From Brachycybe producta (lineage: Eukaryota; Arthropoda; Diplopoda; Playtdesmida; Andrognathidae): a DNA stretch of 64,000 nucleotides. Made by a program: the position numbers and the translations under genes. Within the stretch, counting starts at the first letter, position 1. Each line of letters begins with the position of its first letter. Below the pieces are notes generated by a model that was not told the origin of the DNA, did not search any database, and saw only the letters and a program-made list of their open reading frames with translations. The stretch lies in NCBI GenBank assembly GCA_036925085.1, contig JAUPFP010000006.1:4367131-4431130 (forward strand). The letters are read 5' to 3'. This document shows positions 1-13,090 of this stretch, one piece after another.

Positions 1-374
1 CCCAGGTCTGTGTGGATGGGTAGGCCTATCTATCTATATGTGAAGTAACGCTGTACAACCATTGAAGCACATCGGAATTTATATAAATTTAAATAAATGA
101 AGAAATGAACCGCTTTTTTTCTCAAGGTCAACTATATGTTGCACCCTTCCCATCCAAGAACCCCATGATATTCAATTGGAGAGGGGAAAAGGTTGGAAAG
201 TGTAGAAGATGGGGGGGGGGAGAGAGAGAGAGAGAGAGAGAAACGTGGAGGGGGAAAAGTGGGAGGGGGTGGCTGAAATTGAAATGAAAGGAGTAAAAAA
301 AGGAAAAAACGACACGCATGCGCACAATTGCCTGTAATTTTGCTCCCGTCATTTATGACGGGTTACCCCACTAG
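1..374 (+). mobile_element. Helitron-like non-autonomous element, copy A
   Basis: The right end shows the Helitron 3' signature: a hairpin at 345-362 (CCCGTCAT, two-base loop, ATGACGGG), eight bases, then CTAG at 371-374 followed by a host T. The left end lies at the window edge: base 1 is the C of the expected TC, since copy B (12194-12832) starts TCCCAGG. The two copies align through most of their length, including a purine-rich GGGGGAGAGAGAG stretch and GCGCATGCGC. Copy A lacks about 215 bases present in B. It lies in intron 1 of the DEGS gene. No RepHel protein is encoded, so it would be a passenger. Confidence 0.65.
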
Positions 375-2382
375 TTATTAAATAATAATACAGCTAAAAG
401 GTGCGCCAGATAAAACGGGGCGCTTAAAATTCTCAAAATAATAAGATGTTTTATTTATATACATCAGTAAATTTGAAATAAAATAAGAAATAATATTATT
501 TTAACTATGTTCTAGTCACTAGTTAAAAATGTTTTTTTTCAATATTTTGTATTTTTTTTAGGTAAAAAGAGCGCAAAAATATATATAAATTGCTTAGGGG
601 CGCCAATAATACAACCCCAGCCACTGCATTCTAAACAAATGATAAAATGCGTTTAAATATACGGTAGCGAGTGATATTATTCGCTTATGGCATTTTGACA
701 TCACAGTGAGATTTATTTAAAAAAAAAGGGTTAGATATGGGCGAAGAAAATTGCTATGAAAATTATTCTCATTATAGAAACAATCGTGACTACATTGCTA
801 CATAATGCCCACCCCACAAAAAAAAAGGATGTAGGCAACACCCAAAATAAAATTAGAAATAAAATTATTCATCTGAAGACAGTGAAGACCTTTGAGCTTT
901 TTGAAGTCAAACAATTTTCTAGTCTCAATTTTTTTTTAGAAAACAAATGAAAGTGTGCTAGAAACTAGAAGAGTAAATAAGTTCTGGTCGCTGAAACACA
1001 ATCGACGACTTTTTGTCCTGGCCATATTCTAACGACTAAACAGCGTTTTTAGTCATTTTTCCAATATCATGTAGGGGATGGATGATGATATGATGTTGTG
1101 ACTATTGTCGCACGTTTATTAGAAGAAAAAAAACGTAAAAAAAAGTTGCAACCTGAACGCAAGTATGGTTAACTAAATATGAAACAAATGGACAGCGTTC
1201 CTGTCGCAAAAACGCTCTTCACAAGCGTTTTCAAAATCGGTCGCAAACAAGGCCATTTACATTAGAATCCATGTGACACACAGCAGAACGTAAGCGCGTG
1301 GTCTTAGACTTAATTAAAATAATTATAATATTTTAAAATAGAAATTTTCAGTTTTCTTCTTCTTCCCAATTTCTTTTTCAAAATTGCGATAAAAAGTTTA
1401 CTGATATGAACACACTTTCCTTTTCTTCTTTACGTAGTAAAGGTACTGGAGAAAACGTTGGTAACGAAAGCAATTAATTGTATTCCTGAAATCATAACTA
1501 AATACACCCTTCGTTATTAGAAGCTCATCTTGGTTGGAAGATGGACACATTGGACAGTCTATGGACAGAAAATATCAAAGGCAAACCGTCGGCCGACCGC
1601 TCATTTCTCGCCTCAAAGAATACAAAAATAACTTCATGACAATATCTTTCAAAATAAACGTCCCAAAGCAATTTTAAAAAAAAACCCTTCATTTTTTTTT
1701 TAATTTAAGCCGATCATTAAGCCATTCAAAACGATCAAAACATTTGGGTCATTCACAAACTGCCGCAAAACGTGAAATTATTTCTACACGATTCAACGTT
1801 AAGGTCATTTTCATAACGATTGCGAACTATAATGCTATGGTACTGATGACGGTCAATGTTGGACTTTGCATCCAAAGGATGGACAGGCCAGAATTGACAG
1901 TCTCCGTACCAAGCTTAAAATAGTAAAAAAACAGTGCTAAAAATCACCAATCAATAGTTGATAAGTTTAACCTATCTTATATCCCTATGGGAAATATTAA
2001 TGATAGCCAATACTAAATCAAAATAATGAACTTTTACATGAAATTTCCTATGAAAAATCATGAATTCAACGCTACTTTTGACTTAAAAAAATCATTAAGA
2101 ATACAATCTCTATATCTCATTCTAGTTTCTAAAACTATAAATTTCTTCTAGAAAAGACACATACTTCTCTCATTATTATTCCGGATATAAGACAATTTAT
2201 ATTATTTAGATTTTTGCACACAATATCTAAATAAGAAATCCTTCCTATTGTTTATTACGTAAGTTGGCTTTCATTCAATTTTTAGAATAATTACAGAAAG
2301 AAAATAACGATGTTTAAATAATTGAATAAAACCTCTTAAATAAATAGAAAAAAATAAAAAAACATGAAGAAATAATACTTAC
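375..2382. other. DEGS intron 1 (part), no recognised gene
   Basis: AT-rich sequence downstream, on the minus strand, of the DEGS first exon. I searched the minus strand for the desaturase histidine boxes and for the rest of the coding sequence and found none, so the next exon must lie before base 1. I see no convincing transposon ends here apart from the Helitron at the left edge. Confidence 0.5.
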
Positions 2383-2464
2383 GAAGAATAATTTTCCTAC
2401 GAGTTGCATGTGGTTCTTCCGTATAAACCCATTCGAAATCAGTCCTTGAAACGTGCGAACCCAT
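2383..2464 (-). CDS. DEGS: Sphingolipid delta(4)-desaturase DEGS, first coding exon (partial gene)
   Basis: DEGS enzymes put the 4,5-trans double bond into dihydroceramide to make ceramide, and are membrane di-iron desaturases of the endoplasmic reticulum. On the minus strand an ATG at 2464-2462 opens 27 codons plus one base and stops at a consensus donor (C then GTAAGT). The peptide begins [18 protein letters not shown] and continues HATRRKIIL, matching the well-known DEGS N-terminus (MGSRVSREDFEWVYT...) at about 20 of 27 residues. Gly2 fits the N-myristoylation signal of the family. The histidine boxes and membrane segments lie in later exons outside the window. It is divergent to YY1, 1.37 kb away. 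Vertebrates have two paralogues (DEGS1, DEGS2); I cannot tell which is closer, and an invertebrate gene is probably ancestral to both. Confidence 0.88.
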
Positions 2465-3829
2465 TATAAAATTAAAAGATTCAGAAATTCAACTTCTTCC
2501 TTTCTTATTTTGCCGGCTTATTTTTCGCGTTCCGTCGTTGATTTTGTTCGGGTTTTCTTTTTAAAGAAGCTCTATAATAAATAAAATATATAAAAGAATT
2601 AAAGATAAAATAAAGCCGGATGATGAATGAATGAAAAATATACGAAAATGAATTGACCGGTATTAATAAAATTATTATAATCACCGCGTTTCTTTCTTTT
2701 TTTCTCGCTCTCCAAACCTTTTTTAACCCTAAATATTGGTTGAAATTATTTATTATGCCAGTTGATCATTCATCGTTATTGATATCACATCTAACTAGAT
2801 ATGAAGTTATTTTCATTATTTATAATAAGATATAAATGCAATAAGAGTAAGAAATTTCTTCTATTCGACCTCACCGTAGAAAAACCTTCATGAAAATGAA
2901 AAAAAAAAACGAAATTATGGCATCATATTAAAAAATACCCCCAAGAGAACGTAAAACAAAAAAATATTTGCGCTTCGCGACGAGCATCAGCATAACGAAC
3001 ATACCGTTAAAAAGAGTCTGAAAGAGCGAATCAGAATTTTACAGTAAATTGCAGCAGCTAAGAAAAACACAAAGGTCAGGGAAAAGGCACCGCTCTATCA
3101 TGTGATAGTAATATTTAGAAGCAACTTCTACTAAAAAAAATCATTGAAACAAACTACAAATAAAATCTAATATGGCGTCAAAGTAATAATACGAGTCAAT
3201 CTAATAAAAAACTCCGACATATTAGAGTAAACCAAATCTGACGTCAAAATATATGACGTAATGTCAACAATTTTAAAAACTTCAAGCTGATCGATGAAAC
3301 AATTGATTTTATGTTTTCCGCTTTATCGATATAATCGGATGGTCTTAAATTACCGAATTTTCAACTTGAAAATTAAATATCCAAGATTAATCTGTTGTCT
3401 TCAATAAAGTCTTATCAGAAAATAGCCTGAAATCAACGTAAAAAAATGCATATTTAAAAACAATATAAAAAAAATCGATCAATACGATCAATCTAATTAG
3501 CACAATTATTACGTCATTGCAAAAAAGCGTACATTAGTTCTACAGAGACCCTAGCGGCAGATGCGTAGCTTTTTCTATTATTTGTATACAAATATGGGCG
3601 TTACTTGCATAGCTATTGTTATATTTTCTTATTACATTCAAATGTAGCGCATGTTCCGTTTTAAAAGGTGAAAAGCGACCTTGAATACATGACGTCAGAC
3701 CTTTCGTAAACACCATTGGTAGATAGTGGTCATGTGATCACAATGCCTGACGATGGCCTCCTCCAGACAAGAAACTAACGTAGGCTCCCATTATAACAGC
3801 AGCGGCCATTATATTCCTGTCTGTTCAAG
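2465..3829. promoter_or_regulatory. Divergent promoter region between DEGS and YY1
   Basis: The two start codons face away from each other across 1.37 kb with no other gene. Near the YY1 side there is a palindromic CRE (TGACGTCA, 3690-3697), an E-box-like GTCATGTGATCAC around 3728-3740, and two CCATTAT words (3788 and 3807) resembling YY1 sites. A further TGACGTCA occurs near 3240. No TATA box is obvious at a fixed distance. Shared control of the two genes is inference. Confidence 0.45.

Positions 3830-3837
<8 letters not shown>
3802..3837 (+). promoter_or_regulatory. YY1-type motifs around the YY1 start codon
   Basis: GCGGCCATTAT at 3802-3812 and AAGATGGCGTC at 3828-3838 both contain the CCAT/ATGG core. 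The second overlaps the initiator ATG, the arrangement typical of YY1 targets whose translation start is part of the site (AAGATGGCGGC consensus). Occupancy is not shown by sequence. Confidence 0.5.
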
Positions 3838-6470
<2,633 letters not shown>

Positions 6471-6836
6471 GAGAGAGAGAGAGAAATCGCAGAACTCTTT
6501 TTACTGTCTGGTCAAATCACGATTCGTCCTTGTCTCTTTTTTTTTCTCTGATCTTAAGACCGAGTGGGAGAGAGAGAGAGAAATGGAAACATTTAAACGA
6601 AAATCTTACTTGTGGACTAACTTTTAATAGATGGGATAATTCGATCATAACAGGGGTGTGGTTGGTGGGAGATAGTCTGAGAAGGTCACCACCAGACTAG
6701 AACTCTCTCCACTTCCTGTTTTTTTTGTGTGTTGTGTGTCCATCGTTTGATCGAGACTTCTCATAGCCCTTTTGGTCTCGTTTTCTTGTTTCGTTACGCA
6801 AGTGTGCACCTCGCTCTCGTTATTATCAGTGTAATT

Positions 6837-6842
6837 AATAAA
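6837..6842 (+). terminator. Candidate poly(A) signal of YY1
   Basis: AATAAA 367 bases after the YY1 stop codon, in a T-rich 3' region. Confidence 0.5.
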
Positions 6843-7581
6843 AGACTTTTGGGCAAGAAACTCGACTGACGGTCCAGGTGCATCGAATCGCCAAGAAGTA
6901 CGAGAAACACGTTTCAATCGCTTACCTAACAGTCTCTCTCCGAAAACAGTGCTCGGTTTTTAGTATTTAGACACAAAAGAAACTAATTGAAGTGGGGAAA
7001 AATGTTATAACGCTAGAAAAGCGTTTTCTATCAATTGATGGTGTGAAGTTGTCAATGAAATTACATGTGTTGTAAGTTTGGCTGTTGAATAGCCACCATA
7101 TAATTATTTCAGCGTCATCAGTTTTGCTTATTAATTGTACCGTTTGTACCAACATTGGCTATAAATTTTGAGTCTTTTTTGTTTAAAATTTGTAATTTGT
7201 GTCGGGTGATGTTGTTCACTGTATTAAGTAGAAGTGTTTTCTTTTTTCCTCCTGTTTTGTTTTTAATTTGTATTTTATCTTCTTTTTTTTGCTGTTAGTC
7301 TGAAGTCGTTCATACAATTATGTATGTTACTCTTTGTTTTCTTTGCAATAAGAAATTCTTCTGAACTTTTAATATTAATTAAAACTGTAAAAATCTTAAA
7401 AAGTTATTTTAAGTGTCATTTTATTTTGGTCATGACTTAATTTTAGTTTTTTTTTTTTGCTTCGGGTATTTTTATCTATTTTAATATTTTGTCAATAACT
7501 GATTTTCGATTCGTTATTAATTCTACCTCTCAGAAAAGCAACACGTATTAAACATTGAAGTTTGTTAGAAACTTGAACGGC

Positions 7582-7601
7582 GGGGGGGGGGGGGGGGGGG
7601 G
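7582..7601. repeat. Poly(G) run, 20 bases
   Basis: Uninterrupted G homopolymer, unusual in this AT-rich sequence. Similar runs occur at 12973-12994 (22 G) and, as C, at 44698-44712. Confidence 0.9.
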
Positions 7602-7609
7602 AGGTAGCC

Positions 7610-7860
7610 AAAGTAAAGAAACTGAAGGCTCAAAGTATTTTCATCTTGATGTATTTCAAAATAAACTTTTTCTAAGCAAAAATAAAATAAATGCCTGCTT
7701 AAACAGCATCAAATTAGCACAAGTTTATTTTAAAAGATATAAACATGAACATACTCTAAAAGTGATTGAGAGTTACAATTCTAGTTTCTGAAACACTTTA
7801 AAATTTTGTATTAATTTTGCTCCTAAAAGACATAATATAATCCGAGTTCGATGGACGTTT
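7610..7860 (+). repeat. FB-A foldback element, intergenic copy
   Basis: Left-arm words TATTTTCATCTTGATG and TTTCAAAATAAACTTTTT, and right-arm words AAAGATATAAACATGAA, AGTGATTGAG and TCTAGTTTCTGAAACACTTT are shared with the copies at 27225-27560 and 43205-43490. Confidence 0.6.
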
Positions 7861-8551
7861 AACCTTCTTAATTTAGTTTCTCTGTGGTCGTTCGCACAAA
7901 AGATGCACGCGAATATTTTTTAGATGCAACTTCAAGAAGAAAAAAAAAAGAGTATGTATGTTGCTTCTGAAATAATAATACTTTTAAGATACTGAATTTT
8001 GTTTAAGTAAATCTAATTATTAATTTATCGTTACCGAATATAGAACTATTATATTTTAATAAATCCAAATTTCATTTCATGATCATTTAGATCACATTAA
8101 TGAACGTGGGTGGTTGAAAACGCCGATCTTCGTTATAATTAAACTTGTTTGATAAGTGTATTAGGTTGCTTAATGTGACAACTTTACCCAGTATCCTTTT
8201 TTTTTGTAAATCGGACAAATGAACTTCAGTCATGATTGGTAGATGAAAGCGACGCTTGTTCCTCCGTGGCCACGAACATCTACTCTTGTGTATCCACAGT
8301 TTGAAGAGACCGCCTGACGACAAAAGACACGGATAAGATTCACTAAACTGGTTCTTAGTGATTCGAAACAGTGTAATCACCAACATTTAGAAATGCAACC
8401 TTTAAGATGGAGAAACTTAATGATGTTCTTGATATATATTGTACTTGCAAGCTTATTAATTAACCTGGAAATGATACAAAGCAACTGAAGTTAAAAGTAG
8501 TTACATTTAAATTCTAATTACGCTTAAAAGCAACAAAGCCAAAGTGAAGAA

Positions 8552-10987
8552 ATGTCACTGGATTTTTTGGCTGGTTGTTTCGGAGGTAAGAATATTTATA
8601 AATTGTTAATAGTTGCCTTCGTCATAGTTCGAATGTCAGTCATTTCTCACGTTTTATGCCTTGAAAACTGATAAGCTAATTTTAATTTATTAGATATTTT
8701 AAATTTTTAACTATTTCTATTAGTGTCATTTTTTTAAATTTTGCAACTATTTTCTATTGCAGACTTGCAGTTGAATTTTGTTAATTTTACAATTTAAAGT
8801 GCAAATTAATTTTGATGACATTTTTTTTCTTCTTGAAATAAACAAGTTCAGTGGACATTTTCTGATTTTAAAATCTTGACGTAACCTTTCGACTGCATTT
8901 TGCAATAAGAGATGTAATAAAATGAAAATAAGAAACTGGAGAAATTGTTTCAATATAAACTTAAACTAAATGAGGAGGATGATGTCTAAAGATTTTGCAA
9001 AGAGATTGTTAAATAGTATTAGAAATCAGTTTTTGTACAGATTTAATTACATGACGACAATTACAAATCAAATCAAATTTGAAACATATGACTGAACTTT
9101 GACCCTATTAGTCACTGTCAGAAGAAGAAGAAGAAAAAAAAAAAACAGTTGAAACCTATCAGTTGCGTCATTGACTTCAAAAAAATGAAAGAAACATTGT
9201 AACAATAAAGAAATATTAAATGTTGACATTCTAAACTAGAACGAAAACATATTTAAAACAAATTGTTCATATTTAAACTAATAAAAAATCAAATTTGTTT
9301 AGGTGTAGCAGGTGTTGTTGTTGGATATCCATTGGACACCATCAAAGCAAGTGATGAATTTTGTCCTCATTCGAAACATATAACTAATAACTTCGATATT
9401 AATCTTTATATAAAAAAAGTCAATTGCGTAACCATTTTATAAAACTAAAAACAACAAAAAATATGACAAAGTACAAAAAAGTGAAAGCTCTGAAATAAGT
9501 GATTCATTTAAACCAGTATTGTAAGTTTCTGAAACACTTTCAATTTCTTCCCATTCATTTGCGTACTTTGCGATATATAAAGTCATATTTTTATAAACAA
9601 ATTTTTAATATGTGAATTAGTTTTTTGAATTTTTTAGTTTAATTAAATAATTGCTACATATAATTTTAATAGTTTTTTTGAACTTACAAAAATTAAATGT
9701 AGGCTTATGGTTTTTTTAAAATAAATATTTGTTTTAAATTATAATTGTAATTTAAAGAATAATTTCATATTTAATTTAAAAAGTCTATTATAAATATATA
9801 ATTGATTTTTTTCGTGGTTGTCAGTGACTTTTCAATGCGTCTAGACTATGGTATTGCTAATGTGAACAAGTGTTTAGGATGACAAAAATCATTGTTTAAA
9901 AATACGTTTCTCATTCGCTTGAAATAGGTTCACCTTCAGATCCAAAATCCAAAAAAACCGAAATTCCGAGGAACATGGCACTGCTTCACCACAATCATCA
10001 AACAAGAATCTGTAAGAACAAAGCCGTACTTTCTAATGTTTTACGAACAAATTTTGTAATTAAACCATAATACATTTATAGGCGAAAGGACTATTCAAAG
10101 GGATGACGTCTCCATTAGCTGGAATAGCCATGATCAACGCCATCACATTCGGCACATACGGCAACGTGTCCAAAGCTCTTCCTGCCGAATGGAGTTCCAC
10201 GGTCAGTGTGTTCGTAGCAGGATCAGTGGCAGGTTTGGTTCAGTCTGTCGTCGTTGGACCAATGGAACTTGCAAAGACAAGAATGCAAATACAACAGAAC
10301 AGTCATCATCTCAGTGGTCTACGACATCGTAATCGTATGAGATCGTTTCAACCTTTGTACACCAGCCCTTGGGACTGTTTGATGCAAATCAGAAAGAGTG
10401 ACGGTTGGAGAGGAGTGTTTCGTGGGTATGGAGTGACGGTGGCACGTGAGGTACCGTCGTTCGGACTGTACTTTGCGACGTACGAAGGATTGTGTCGCGC
10501 GATGCAAGAGGACACATCCGGTGGCGTCGGTCCGATCGCAGTTTTGGTGGCTGGCGGATTCGGTGGGATCGCTTCTTGGGTTTTCACATATCCTCTAGAT
10601 GTGGTAAAGACTCGTGTACAGACAGACGGGTTTCTGGGTCCGAGACAATATGATGGTGCCATCGATTGCTTCGTAAAAAGCTATCGAAACGAAGGAATGG
10701 CCGCATTTGGACGAGGAATTTCTTCGACCGTTTTGAGGGCTTTTCCTACGAACGCAGCTACCTTTTTTGCTGTGTCTCTCACGTTCCAACTCCTTGCGCC
10801 TAAACTGAAAGACAGCGACAAAGTAAAGGTCACCATCGAAATAAACAGTGAGACAAAACTGGATGCGGAGTTACCAGCTCCATGTGGTCATCGTAGGCCA
10901 CACTGGACACACGTGATGTTTCCGTTCCATGACGAAATGACAGAATTGGGTCGATTGGCGGCCTATGCAGAGGCTACCTTCTGGTGA
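8552..10987 (+). CDS. SLC25A29: Mitochondrial basic amino-acid carrier SLC25A29
   Basis: Inner-membrane carrier family; SLC25A29 moves arginine, lysine and related cationic amino acids. Exons: 8552-8585, 9303-9346, 9928-10011, 10082-10987, total 355 aa. The N-terminus MSLDFLAGCFGGVAGVVVG matches the SLC25A29 start (MALDFLAGCAGGVAGVLVG). The three carrier repeats show PLDTIK (21-26), PMELAK (about 114) and PLDVVK (about 225). Further SLC25A29-like blocks are RGTWHCF, IIKQES, REVPSFGLYFATYE and STVLRAFPTNAATF. A C-terminal tail of about 45 residues beyond the carrier fold makes it longer than the human protein (303 aa). Intron 2 has a GC donor (AAA then GCAAGT); a GT donor in frame is absent. 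SLC25A45/47/48 are less likely relatives. It lies 2.1 kb downstream of YY1. Confidence 0.9.
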
Positions 10988-12193
10988 TCCATAGCAATCT
11001 TGTATTCATTCTTTCACAAACATAAATTCGAGTGTTTCTGCATTGCAACGATAATGCAAAATAACAAAAACCTCCGCGGATTCATTAATTATCCTTAAAA
11101 TAGTCGACAGTTCCCCCAATTTAGTAATCATAAAGTAATGCAAAACACCAACAATTGTCATGAGTTAGTCATTTAATAAATATTTTACTGAATTTAAGTG
11201 TCACATAATATTTATTTCTTAAGAAAATGCAACCATTTGTAGAATAGAATCCATAATTCTAAAAGTCGGTTACTGTGTGTAATAAGTTTCAGACATAAAG
11301 CGATGATCACATTGGCAATATTTATAGCAAGTGTCACTGCAATGTTTCCTTGAATTAATTACAACTACACGACACTGGTCTTCGTTATTTTTTTTTGTTG
11401 TTGTTGTAAGAAACTGTGCAAGACTCACAGCAATATTTGACTTATTTCTTGCACGAATATCTTACGAGAAAAATAGCCAATGTAATCGCCGTTTAAGAGC
11501 TGATAAAACATTTTAAAAAGCAACTTATAAAAGTGTTTTAAAGTATAGCATGGAACGTTTTATACCGATTCACAAGGAGATTTAATCTTGAAACTTTATT
11601 GTAGATCCTTGTATGCCTGACACTTGTTGCACGCACTCAAATGTCAAAAACTAATAAAAAAACTAACATCACTAGCATGTATTTTTATGAGAAAATTGTA
11701 CAAAATCTTTGCAATTTCATCAAGAATGGTACAAAAAAGTGAATGTAAACTTTCTTCAGAAGCAACAACCAAAGTGAATTTAAAAAAAACATTAATTTAA
11801 TTTATGTATTATAAGGTTGTCCCATTTCGACTACCTATGTGTATATTTGGATGTAACATATTACACTTTTTAATTATTTACTATTCCACTTTATAACTAA
11901 AAAACAAACAAACATTGGTATTCATTTTTGACTCAACTAGAAATTATGATTGTGTTCTAAAAAAGAATTAAACTTGGTACTTCGACCATATGATCAGAGT
12001 TCAAACATAGAAAAAATTCTGTTCGCAGATACTTAAGCTGATGAGTTTAAGTTCCAAGGGTCGTATTTTTAATGATTGTAAAGTCATAGCTAGTGCTAAA
12101 CTAATCTACTTTTACATAAAAGTTCGTATCAAATGTTTTTGAGTTTATTATTACCTTTCACTTAGCAATCATTCAATAATTATATATATAATA
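10988..12193. other. SLC25A29 3' region and spacer
   Basis: AT-rich DNA with no gene recognised. A candidate poly(A) signal is at 11175-11180. The spacer ends in a TA-rich microsatellite just before the Helitron-like element. Confidence 0.4.
11175..11180 (+). terminator. Candidate poly(A) signal of SLC25A29
   Basis: AATAAA, 188 bases after the stop codon. Confidence 0.4.
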
Positions 12194-12832
12194 TCCCAGG
12201 CCTGTGTGTGTGTGTGGGGGGGGGGGGGTGTCTTTCGTCTAACGCTGGACAAACACCTTTGTCAGAATTTATATAAATTTGAATAAATGAACTGCTTTTT
12301 TTTTCTCAAGGTCAACTATATGTTGCACCCTTCCCATCCTTGCCCCATGATATTAAATTGGAGAGGGGGGAAACGGTTGGAAAGTGTAGAGGGGGAGAGA
12401 GAAAAGTGGGAGGGGGTGACCCCATGATATTAAATTGGAGAGGGGAAAAGGTTGGAAAGTGTAGAGGGGGAGAGAGAGATACGTGGAGGGAGGAAAAAAG
12501 GGGGAGGGGTGACTGAAATTGAAATGAAAGGAGTAAAAAAAGGAACAAACGACGCGCATGCGCACACCAGAGAAAATGAAAAACTCATTTTCTCTTTCAA
12601 ATATAAAAAGGGGAGGGGATAATAGTAGCAAAATTATACTACAGTTTATCACAGGCAATTGTGCCCAGCATTAGAATTTCTTTTGCTCAGCCCTTTTATG
12701 AACGTCATCAATTTCTAATTGGTTTGTTACTTGGTCTGACGTCATAAAAGGGCGGAGGAAAAGAAATTCTAATGCTGGGCACAATTGTCTGTGAATTTTG
12801 CTCCCGTCATTTATGATGGGTTACCCCACTAG
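12194..12832 (+). mobile_element. Helitron-like non-autonomous element, copy B
   Basis: It starts TCCCAGGCCTGTGTG after a host A and ends CTAG before a host T, the Helitron A/T target. Eight bases before the CTAG is a hairpin (12803-12820, CCCGTCAT, loop, ATGATGGG; one mismatch, where copy A is perfect). The body holds a duplicated purine-rich module beginning CCCCATGATATTAAATTGG (about 12343 and 12419) and a palindromic insert at 12651-12792. No protein is encoded. Confidence 0.65.
12651..12792. repeat. Palindromic MITE inside Helitron copy B
   Basis: The arms are ACAGGCAATTGTGCCCAGC... and its inverse ending GGGCACAATTGTCTGT, with TTAGAATTTCTTTT/AAAAGAAATTCTAA further in. The core (GTCATCAATTTCTAATT..., TGACGTCA at 12737-12744) matches the inverse of the element at 22074-22256, so both belong to one family with diverged tips. 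Confidence 0.6.
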
Positions 12833-12972
12833 TTATTTGAATAATTATTTAAATTATTATTAATGTAAACGAATTCGAATTATAACTGAAACAATTCAAT
12901 TCAACTGAATACGATAATTTATTGAATAAAATCAACTTACCGAATGAAAGTTACAATGGATTAGAAGAGAGT

Positions 12973-12994
12973 GGGGGGGGGGGGGGGGGGGGGG
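12973..12994. repeat. Poly(G) run, 22 bases
   Basis: Uninterrupted G homopolymer about 100 bases past the 3' end of MTHFD1. Confidence 0.9.
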
Positions 12995-13034
12995 AATAAG
13001 ACCAAAACGAATTTATTGTATTTCGTTACCTTTT

Positions 13035-13040
13035 TTATTT
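13035..13040 (-). terminator. Candidate poly(A) signal of MTHFD1
   Basis: TTTATT on the plus strand (AATAAA on minus), 51 bases past the stop codon at 13093-13091. Confidence 0.55.
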
Positions 13041-13090
13041 TATAAAAGATTATTCTTGAAATAAGGAAAAATATATATAAAAAAACGAGA

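Larger units (their letters stand above)
6843..8551. other. Spacer between YY1 and SLC25A29
   Basis: About 1.7 kb, AT-rich. It contains an FB-A foldback element (7610-7860) preceded by a 20-base G run (7582-7601). Nothing else is recognised. A slightly GC-richer patch at 8220-8340 has no convincing coding or RNA features. Confidence 0.4.

Noticed and set aside
8080-8390. 99-codon minus-strand frame and a GTTTCGAATCAC word suggesting a tRNA T-arm
   Set aside because: No acceptor stem, anticodon arm or A/B boxes could be built, and the open frame has no recognisable domain.
10319-10789. Several minus-strand frames opposite SLC25A29
   Set aside because: They are antisense shadows of a strongly conserved carrier exon.
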